From assembly GCA_036244855.1 (NCBI GenBank), contig BQKZ01008984.1:1-10394 (forward strand): a stretch of DNA of 10,394 nucleotides, given 5' to 3'. Within the stretch, counting starts at the first letter, position 1. Each line of letters opens with the position of its first letter. Shown here in pieces: positions 1-8,600 of this stretch. Made by a program: the position numbers and the translations under genes. The notes under the pieces were generated by a model. That model was not told where the DNA came from and made no database searches. It saw only the letters and a list, made by a program, of their open reading frames with translations. Source of the DNA: Temnopleurus reevesii (Eukaryota; Echinodermata; Echinoidea; Temnopleuroida; Temnopleuridae).

Positions 1-67
1 TAGACTATAAAGGTGATTCAGCTATAGTACTTGCAGAGAGGAATATGATGAGGGTGGTAATGCATTT

Positions 68-109
68 TCATACATCAAATGCATCCAGTTTACTGTCAGT
101 GCTCACCAT
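68..109 (-). other. Possible orphan terminal exon with strong acceptor
   Basis: On the minus strand, a branch-point-like attaat and a long T-rich tract lead to ttctcctacag, followed by ATGGTGAGCACTGACAGTAA and 42 nt open in one frame (13 codons and TGA at 70-68; the peptide begins MVSTDSKLDAFDV). It could be the last exon of a downstream-spliced TTC29 isoform or of an unseen gene, or mere coincidence. Joined from the internal donor in exon 8 it would be read in a different frame and add only Asp-Gly-Glu-His before a stop. Confidence 0.2.
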
Positions 110-536
110 CTGTAGGAGAATGGAAAAAATTGTTTTAAAAAATTAATGAACATATCTCTGGCCCATATTCTAAGTCAATTTGAATAAATGCTTGTAATCA
201 TGGATCTTGCATTATTGAGGAAAGCTTGCATACAATTTTGCTGTAAATTAGAAAGGACATAAAACAGTTTACAGTTCCATACGACTTGCATTTAACACTG
301 TAGCTTTATATAAACAATTTCAAGGAAGTTAATTTCATATTTTAGATTTGAAAAAGTAACATGAAAAACATTTTCAACTGAATGAGGCCATACATCATAA
401 AAGTGAATTTGGAATACAGAAAACAGAAAAGGAATGGTCTTTTGGATTGCAGGGTCGAGGTGACAATATTTTGGAGGCAAAGTGTCTACCGTAAAACAGG
501 GATGTAGCACTGAGCATGAGGAATAGCTGGATCCTT
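110..536. other. Intergenic, nothing supported
   Basis: AT-rich sequence. A 72-codon open frame on the minus strand (510-292) has no recognisable domain, no splice context and no codon signature of a gene. Confidence 0.5.
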
Positions 537-545
537 AATAATAAT
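537..545 (-). mobile_element. Displaced end of the LINE ATT tail
   Basis: AATAATAAT on the plus strand continues the ATT tail of the LINE at 1651-2055 beyond the inserted DNA element. The sequence below 537 (GGATCCTT and onward) is then the original genomic flank. Confidence 0.5.
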
Positions 546-1650
546 ATAGGATTTTCCGGCCAAAATCGCGATTATAGCATGAAGTTTAGCTGTTTTTTCA
601 TTCAAATTCGAGAAAATCCGTCAACCCGGGGATATCACCGTTTCATGTTCCTTTTATTTGCTTACAAATATACAGATTTTTAATTTGATTGAGTGATAGT
701 TTCTTTTTAATTCATAGGAATTGTGCTTATTTTGAGAAGCTGTCATTCAATTTAGCACAAATCGGGTTTCGGTTGTCGCCACGGCATGATCTTATCATTC
801 AACTTCAATTTATAGCAATCATATTGACACAATTTGCATTATAAATTGATTTTAGGTATATTTGCAGTGTTCCCTAGGGTTTTCTCCTTTTTAAAATCGT
901 TTAGAATTTGTTAAAGATTCATATCTAATTGCTTCCTTCGTTTTGTTTCCCTTTTTTCAGATTTATTTTACTTTTGTTTGTTTTGGGGTTTTCTTATGAC
1001 TTCTTGTCATATACAGCCAATAAAAGGTGATCAATGCCTTTTTCCTCTCATTTATCATGGTCAACGTAAACAAATCTTATCGAATTTAATCAACCACCAT
1101 ATAAACTGAAACAAAGATCGGCCAAATGTGATTCCTTATATTCATCATAATTTCATTTTAAATCACGAGGGAATGAAAGGAATACATAATGCGACTGTGT
1201 AACGAATAGTGAACGGTAATTCAATTGTTCAATTGTGAACATTTTGTAAATTTAATTATTCAATATGTTATTCAAAAGCTGTACAGAATGTACACTTATG
1301 ACTCCTCTATGTATTCATAACATACCCATATTGATCACTTCTCCTGTATTCCCTTGCATTATCAAGCTGCTCTCTTAAATTGAATGATACCTTTCAGAAA
1401 AAGTATGCTAATCGCTAATTCCTAATGCTAGAAATGACGCTTCAATAATCACTGTCTATTTTGAATGCTAACTGGCTCGTTTTTTAATTGAATGAAAATA
1501 ACTCACATACATGTGACAAACAGAGCTAATCGAATGAAAAAATATAAAAATTGAATCACAGTTTACACGGCAGAACTGATCTACCCTAATTTAAACGGCA
1601 TAAGTATTAATTCGAATGAAAATGGGGTGAATTTGGCCGGAAAATCCTAT
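546..1650. mobile_element. About 1.1-kb non-autonomous DNA transposon
   Basis: Terminal inverted repeats ATAGGATTTTCCGGCCAAA start at 546 and, inverted, end at 1650; one mismatch appears within the first 21 bp. The element is flanked by AATAAT on both sides (540-545 and 1651-1656). The host site is the ATT tail of a LINE and the ends begin with TA, so a 2-bp (TA), 3-bp or 6-bp target duplication cannot be told apart. A subterminal motif TTTTCATTCRAATT is also present inverted near both ends (about 595 and 1620), and GAATGAAAA recurs near the right end (about 1490, 1532, 1615). No open frame of note, hence non-autonomous. Superfamily not assigned. Confidence 0.75.
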
Positions 1651-2055
1651 AATAATTCAATTTTGATAAAGCGCATAATAAAACATATGAATTCTCTATG
1701 CGCTGTACAATTTTAACAATTTGCAATTTACAAATGACATAACTTGACATTTTCTACAAACTTAGTTACTAGAAAAAGTAAAACAATGATGATTAACAGA
1801 AAGAAATAACCAAAATTTTGAGGAGAAGACAAGCACATCATGTTCAAGAACTAATTATTTCAAGGCAAATAGATGGGTCTTTAATAAGGATTTAAAAGTT
1901 GTAGTTGTGGGAGCTTCTTTGATGGTTTTTGGAAGTCCGTTCCAGAGACTAGGAGCTGCAGCTGAAAAAGCTCTACCACCATATAATTGTGTGTTTGTTT
2001 TTGGTATCGACAGAAGTGACTGGTTACTTGATCGAAGGGTTCGAGATGGGGTCCT
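1651..2055 (-). mobile_element. 5'-truncated CR1/L2-like LINE, 3' end
   Basis: Comprises the RT remnant above, about 180 nt of 3' UTR, and a terminal segment reading GCGCTTTATCAAAATTGAA followed by ATTATT on the minus strand. The ATT tail is interrupted by the DNA element at 546-1650 and resumes as ATTATTATT at 545-537. The GCGCTwTA plus ATT tail resembles that of the SINE in intron 4. Confidence 0.7.
1855..2055 (-). pseudogene. LINE reverse transcriptase C-terminal remnant
   Basis: Sixty-six codons plus TAA on the minus strand include RTLRSSNQ, then YGGRAFSAAAPSLWNGLP, then TFKSLLKTHLFALK at the stop. This is the conserved end of reverse transcriptase proteins of CR1/L2-type non-LTR retrotransposons (general form YGxRAFSxAAPxLWNxLPxxIR...FKxxLKTHLF). 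The frame is intact in this piece, but in-frame stops appear just upstream (TAA at 2058-2056) and no further RT motif is recognised above it, so it is a 5'-truncated dead copy. The plus-strand open frame over the same bases is its shadow. Confidence 0.82.
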
Positions 2056-2070
2056 TTATCATGAATTGGA

Positions 2071-2076
2071 TTTAAT
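2071..2076 (-). promoter_or_regulatory. Candidate poly(A) signal ATTAAA for TTC29
   Basis: No AATAAA is present on the gene strand within the first 500 nt after the stop. ATTAAA occurs here, about 300 nt downstream of the TAG, just before the LINE remnant, and again at 1885-1880 inside it. Use of either is a guess. Confidence 0.25.
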
Positions 2077-2265
2077 ACTCTATGGACCCTGAATCAAGAT
2101 AACCCTTACAATATGTTGAAAAGTGCACCAGAAGTAAAAAGTAAGTATGATATAACAAGAATGAATCAATATCTGTGAGTTTTGTCCATTTTCCTGGGCA
2201 TTCCTGTTTGCCCTCACATGTGAAATGTTTGTATTGTTTACACTATTAAGGTATACTACAACTCA

Positions 2266-2372
2266 GCATTCTTGGTTACCTGCTATCACTATAAAAGGCC
2301 AGAACAATGGATATGGCACAGTGATCCCACTGCAATTCCATTGTTATTGGCTTTACAGTGATAACAGATATT
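2266..2372 (+). repeat. Dispersed repeat, copy 1 (adjacent to the TTC29 stop codon)
   Basis: The core at 2289-2329 (CTATAAAAG...GATATGG..CAGTGATCCCA) is shared with 7981-8020 in the same orientation, with flanking similarity on both sides up to about 2365. The repeat therefore starts within about ten bases of the TAG of TTC29 and would form the first part of its 3' UTR. Confidence 0.6.
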
Positions 2373-2651
2373 CTATACAAAATATTTTGCCCCGTACAGA
2401 GTGCTTTTCTTACCATCCTTTGGTGCAATGGCAACGACAAAGGCATCATTCCTCACATCCTTCCAGTTCATAAGCTGCGAGACGATCTTCCGAGACTGGC
2501 TCTCCACCACCGAGACATATGACGTGAGTGCCTTGTGCGCACTGGCAATCCCGTACTGCGTCCTGGCTTCTTCGATGGTCTCTGGGTCTCCAAGGCTCCG
2601 TGCCATCGTGTACGCTTTGCCGAAGTAATGAGATGCCTTCTCGTACTCACC
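2373..2651 (-). CDS. TTC29: TTC29 coding exon 8 (terminal exon)
   Basis: The acceptor is ttgatttcttttag. It encodes residues 398-489 and ends in TAG at 2375-2373. GEYEKASHYFGKAYTMA closes the last TPR. EARTQYGIASAHKALTSYV and QLMNWKDVRND match the human C-terminal blocks KVHYGIAKAHQMMLTV and LLSWKESRGN. The last 20 or so residues (AIAPKDGKKSTLYGAKYFV) have no human counterpart that I can see. A good internal donor (ATG|GTAAGA, GT at 2413-2412) lies within that unmatched tail, so an isoform that splices out before the TAG is possible. Confidence 0.9.
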   Translation of the reverse strand, partial: GEYEKASHYFGKAYTMARSLGDPETIEEARTQYGIASAHKALTSYVSVVESQSRKIVSQLMNWKDVRNDAFVVAIAPKDGKKSTLYGAKYFV

Positions 2652-5600
2652 CTAAAAGAAATCAAGAGTACAGTGGAATTGATATAATGAGATCTGGAGC
2701 CTGTAACATAAAGAGATACAATTAATTGCAAAATTTATTGTATCTCTTTTGGTACACAATTTGCCATAGACTTACAATTAATATATATCGTAAGTTTAAT
2801 TGCATCTTTTATGTTACGGGCCCCTGATATGGCAAAATTTGTGATAAAAAGATGGAATATGCTGGTCCAAGCTCATTATAATTTATTGTTTTTTAAACCT
2901 GATATTGCAACATTTGCTGTCATGAACAGGTATTTTGGTGGTCCCAAGCACCTCATTACGAATATAGTAAAGCCCCAGACACATAGAAGCCCAGAAGCAA
3001 TACAATTGAGCACGACTCTTTCTTAAGTTCTAAACAAAGAGTCGTGCTGGATTGTGTTGCTTCCGGGCTTCTATGTGACTGAGGCATTAGAAACGTCGGT
3101 GGTTAAAAGGGGGCGGGTGCCAAAATGGTGATATTTATATAATACTCATTGGAATGATATAATAGTGACAATTCACCCATCCAATAAACAGAAAGCTAGT
3201 GCTAACTTTCTGTACTGTAAATGGATGACTAGGCACAACTATATCTTATCAATGATTTAGGGATGGCTCCAAGTTGGCTGCTAACTTTACTGAGGGGAAA
3301 GGGGGTCTGACTAGTCACAATTTTATCTCACGGTAAAAAGTAGATACTACCCAAACAGCTCCCAGGGGCCTGTCGTAAAATATTGTTTGCCATACCAAAC
3401 TCTGGCAAACTTTAGGCCAGAGTTTTTCCCTATGTAAAAGTCTATGACAAAATTGCTCTTTTCCAGAAATTTTGTTTTGGGGCCCAGAATGGCATGAGAA
3501 AATGGGAGTGGGCTACCTGGAAGACTGAAAGGGGGTGGGGGAATGAATTGGCTAACTGGCTATAAAGATATCTTACCAATGAGTTATAGATAGCACCCAG
3601 ACAGCTGCAAGCTTGACTTAGAGCCTTCTCTTCATTATTTTTCTCGGCAATCTCTACAAACATCTCCAAATATGTAACAGCCTCATCTCGCTTGCCTTGT
3701 CTATAACACAAAATAAAATTCAAAACAGATTAGTAAAAATTAGAACTCTTAATTAATACAAAGATTTATAATGAATTACAAAATAGAGGCATGGGCAACA
3801 ATTGAAGTATAGATAAGCCTAAAGAATAGTATGTGCATCATTAGTTTTATTGGGTGAAAATGCCTGATCAATAATCTAGAAAGATATAAAACAAAATATA
3901 TGCAAGCAAAGCACAAACATAAGGTAGTGTACCAATGAAAAGAGAATTTGACGTACATGTATTATTTTCCATGTCTCTAATAAATTTAATTGTGTTTAAT
4001 CACAGAATAATAGGGCATTTTTCTGCAATTTGCTCTTTCTTCTGATTCTTGTTTATTCTTCATTTTACTATAGTATTGCATGACTTCTCGATTGTTGTAT
4101 TGTATTTATGTTGCGAATGAAAATAAAAAATGAAATTGAATTTCTCATCAAAATCATTAGGTAAAAGATTCACATCTCTGGTCCAAAGGCGGGATTCCTC
4201 TGCCATGCTATTAAGCTACCTTTAATAACCTCTATTCGGATGAGGTAAATGACAAGAATTCAAACATTCAATGAGTTTAGGTAGAAACAATAGACAGCAG
4301 TGCTAAACGGAGATGATACTCTGTGATTGTCTCCTGAGGGAGAGTCACTGGGTGAATTTAAGTCTCAATATTTGATATGAAGAATGACTGGATTAACCTA
4401 CCTCTCATATGATTTGGCAATAGCTTCACATGCCTTTCCCATACCAGACTGGTCACTATATCTCTTGCAGATATCCATGTAACCTTGTAAGTACTGCAGA
4501 GAAAATTGAAACAAAACATTAAAAAGCATCTCTTTATAGCATTATGTTAAAACTTTCTTCAGATTGAAATACAACTACAGGCAGACAAGTTGATTTTGGC
4601 CGTCAAACGGGAGCAGAAATAAGCTCTGAATGCTCTGCAGATGTCTGAACCATGCAAAGCAGTTGTCACAAGAGTTCATGACAATTTTATTTCACCCAAA
4701 ATCTCAAACATTTTAAACCATATTTATATTTGTTATGTTCTGGTTTGCATCTCTGAATACCAGGAATTTTGTATTTCAATGTCAGACCAAAATATTGCTC
4801 ATATACTACATTAATAAAAATGTTATTTTCTCAGAGAACAGTCAGAAATAGCGAGCTCCCTCCCCCTACAGCCATTCCAAAATCCCAATCTAGTCGTGAT
4901 TGCAGTAAAGATGAGTAAAATTTCTTGAAGGAACATTGGGACACATCTAACCTATGGACTCAGTTAACTCTTTGAAGTCAACTTTTGATGAAAGGAAGAT
5001 GTTCCTACTCACATTCAAAGCTGTCTCACTGTCTCCTGATCTCTCATATGCCTGCCCTAACCTGTAGCTTGCTTCACCTTCTTTCCTTCCATCTTTACCT
5101 AGAAACACAATAACAATAACAATAATAATTATAGTAATAGTAATGATAATAATAACAATATGCACTTGTATAGCGCCTAATATCTCTTTGGCAGAATTCA
5201 TTAACCGCTCTTCAAGGAATGCAGTATTATTACCCTGGCTTTAGCCTGGCATACACCAGCACACATTGCATTCAAGGGAATTAACATTCATGCCAGGTAC
5301 CCTTCACATGGGTTGAGTACAGCATAATGTGGATGAATTTCTTGCTGAAAGAAATTTACGCCATAAGTGGGTTTTGAACAACAAACCATCTAGTTGAAGG
5401 GCAAGAATCGACACGACTACACCATGACACCTCTGAAGAGCATGTTTGTGACCTTAAAACTAGAATCAGCTCATTCTAATACCATCATTGAATATAGTCA
5501 TTCATGCAGTAGGAATTACTTGTGTGTAGCATATACCTTAAATAATGTTACACTATGCATTTAACACAATAATGCTGAACGTTTGGTATCAGTTTGCAAC

Positions 5601-8600
5601 CAAGTAAACTATAATAAAGAAGTGTATATATTTTTAAAACCATATTCTAACTCTCATCTTTGGGATATGATAGGATAATTTTTGTTTAACAATTGATAAA
5701 GAAGGAAAAGATATACAGGCTAGCATTGAATAAATGTACAAAGGCTGTATTCTGAAAACTTAATGATCTCAAAATCCTCTCTTATCTCCTCAAAGCTGGC
5801 TAATCTGTGTCTTCTACCGCCCAGGATAATTGTTAGAAGGTTAGACCTGAAACCTATGGTTTACCTTCTTTATAACAATATTTCATCCATTTCTTACTTT
5901 CTTTGGCCATTCCAAAAGCCTTCATAAGATAGCTGATTGCTTCTTTGTGATCTGTGTTGAATTCACTCTGAAACGTCTCAGCGGTTGCTGTGTAGAGACG
6001 TCTGAGATGTTCACAAGCCTCGGAGTGGAGGGAATGGTTGTCATTTGTCATCCAATCCTTGTCCGACGTTAACGTATAGAAATTCTCAAAATGGTTTGCT
6101 GCTTTTGAGAACTCTCCTGCAAGCAAACAACACAAAAATAAATTGAGATAGTTTGTTTTTTCTTCATTACTTTTCTATCATTCGATTTTTTTTTCCAGAG
6201 AAAAGAATACATGAAATCATAAGCAAAAAAGATAAAGACCCATAACCAATGCCTAAAGATTTCCCAAAGATGTTAAATCCTGTAAAATGCTCTCCTAATA
6301 ATTTGATAAACGATGCAAATTTTGATGGAAGGAACAATAATCTAAGACACCCATTAGAACTGTCTGTAATATCTTTACAAATACAAGTTGGGGAAAAAAA
6401 GACAAAGAATTGAACATTTAAAACACAAGCATTATATTTTCAACTTTCAATCTAGAATTCAGCAAATGCAGAAATATGCAACAAACTAATGCGTTCTGAG
6501 GTAAATCATATAACAAGAAGCATTCAAATGTATGGTTAAATTTTTGTTTTCATACAAAATATTTGTCCCAAACACTACTCACTTCTTCTTTCAAAGCCAA
6601 GACCAATGTTACAGTGTGCCTCCGCCTCTTTTCTGTCTCCACCTTCAACGACTCTGGTGGCTGTCTCGAGGCAGGATTGAAAGAAGTGATCTGCCAACCA
6701 AAGGTCGTTCTCATCCAGAAAGTATTTTGCTAGTTTCTCCCTTTCATCATAGACCTGTGTCATATTATCTGCAAAAGGAGTTGGATGAGGGGTGCATTGA
6801 AATAAATCTATTACAACAAGGACTTTACCACCATAAACTACAAATGTGTGTCGATTATTGATTATTCCATATCATACATTTCATCTGATGCCACGTCTCT
6901 TCTATTTATAAAGGCTGAATCTTGAAATAGCAATGAAATTGTGTTTTGATCCAGGATAGCGTTTCTAAAAGTTGTTCCCAAACTTACAAGCAATAATGGA
7001 ACATGTTCTTTGGAATTATGCTAGTCAAATTCTTATTCTATAAACAGAACAACTGATTATCAGTCACACCATATTCGACTCCAAAGAATTTATTTGAATT
7101 CTTCAATAATACCTAAAGCCGTATTGGGCAGTATGGGATAATTGTCCATTCTAGTTTATAAAAAGATTCTGAACAAACCAAATACTCTGAGATTTAAAAA
7201 AAAATAGTTTTCTCACACTATCAAACAGAATTCATAATCTTTCATCTGAAGTTTCATTTGTGCCTTTTTGATTAAGGGGGTGTTGCTCAAAACTTGCAAT
7301 TGATCGCAAGTTGCAGTTGATCGGAACGCGCCAATTAAAATCATTGTTTCATGCGCGTCATGTTAAATGCGCATACCGTGCGCGAATGAAAATGCGCGTT
7401 ACAATTTGCAAAGTTGCAGTTGATTTGCAGTTGATTCTGAGCAACACCCCATAAGTGTGACAAAATAATGATCATTTTGATTCTGCATGCATAGTGCATT
7501 TCTACACATATTTTCAAAAAGCCAATATCTCAAAACATATTTCCCGAATAATGTTGGGTATTGCTGTGAAGGTTATAATCATCAACATTCAAATCAAGTG
7601 ATAGGTGTACTGGTCATCAACAATCACGACTTATACCTTGTCTTAGGGCAAGCTCTGCCTCTGTGAGATGTTTTTTCATTTGTCTCAGCTTCTCATGCTG
7701 ATCTGCTAGAAGGGAACGGTCTTGGATCAGAGAGTCGGCTCCCGCACCTTCAACAATCTTCTGCTGGTGCTTCACAAGAGCAAAGATCTCAGAGAATGAT
7801 CGATGGAAGCCCTCCTGAAGAACCTCCAAGCAAAGGTTGTGAAAGAATGTATTGCGGTATCTGTTGGACGGAGAGGAAAAGTGGAATGAAATCAATTATG
7901 CAACAAACATGCAATGATTTGGATATGTATACTTTCATTCATGTACAGTGCAATCCAACATCATTTGCTCCCTGTTATTGCTATAAAAGCTTAGATGATA
8001 GATATGGTCCAGTGATCCCAATTTGATTACTACATTTTACACTGATACCATGAAAGCAAAACAACTGTAACAGGTAATGTAACTTGCAAATTGTTTTCTA
8101 CAACTCTTGTACACAGTATATATTTTGCGAATGATTTCATACATACATACACTTCTTTCTTCATTTTGATTTGACAATCAATGGTGATCTTTTCCTTCAC
8201 ATGCCTTGTTCATTGATTTCAGTAATCATTTCAGTAAACATGCTCAAATCATTCTGTTTCTAGCTTTCTACTTCATCATCTCTATTCCCTTATCCCTCAA
8301 ATCATTTACTTTTACACCTTTCCCAACAAAATCCTTTGAGCTGTTTTGATGATGGTAGTCAATGTTAGAGAAGTTGAGCTCATCTCAGTTGAAGCTTTGT
8401 TCAAGTCTCCTTGGTCAATTCATTCCATTGTTTTAACTGCCTTACAGTTAAACCTTTTGTCTTTAGACTTCTCAGATCCTACCGAGGCAAGGATGATTTA
8501 TACGAGAATTACACTAGACCTTCTATGTCATCTGTATACATGTAACGATTCAAACCTTTCTTATTCAACTAATTTTACAACATGGTGTAGATTACATTTC

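Larger units (their letters stand above)
2652..3576 (-). other. TTC29 intron 7 (repeat-rich)
   Basis: The longest intron, phase 0, with donor gtaaga and acceptor ttgatttcttttag. It holds, in transcript order, a short hairpin (3425-3397), two clear decayed copies of the exon 7 donor region (3365-3325 and 3296-3243) with a possible third around 3215-3150, a 114-nt foldback (3085-2972) and a MITE (2824-2696). Confidence 0.8.
5099..5864 (-). other. TTC29 intron 4
   Basis: Phase 1 intron with donor gtaaac and acceptor ttgtgtttctag. Its 3' 40% is a SINE in the same orientation as the gene (5102-5432), whose tail reaches the acceptor. The 5' part (5433-5864) shows nothing recognisable. Confidence 0.8.

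Noticed and set aside
292..510. Minus-strand 72-codon open frame
   Set aside because: No recognisable domain, no splice context and no similarity to anything I know; AT-rich sequence can hold such a frame by chance.
1907..2092. Plus-strand open frame of 61 codons
   Set aside because: It begins at GTG, not ATG, and is the antisense shadow of the LINE RT remnant, whose minus-strand reading has conserved family motifs.
5360..5432. A true tRNA gene on the minus strand
   Set aside because: The A and B boxes are present, but the arms do not fold into a proper cloverleaf and the sequence continues into a SINE body and tail.
6532..6861. Plus-strand open frame of 109 codons
   Set aside because: It overlaps TTC29 exon 3 on the opposite strand and has no recognisable domain; the minus-strand exon explains the openness.
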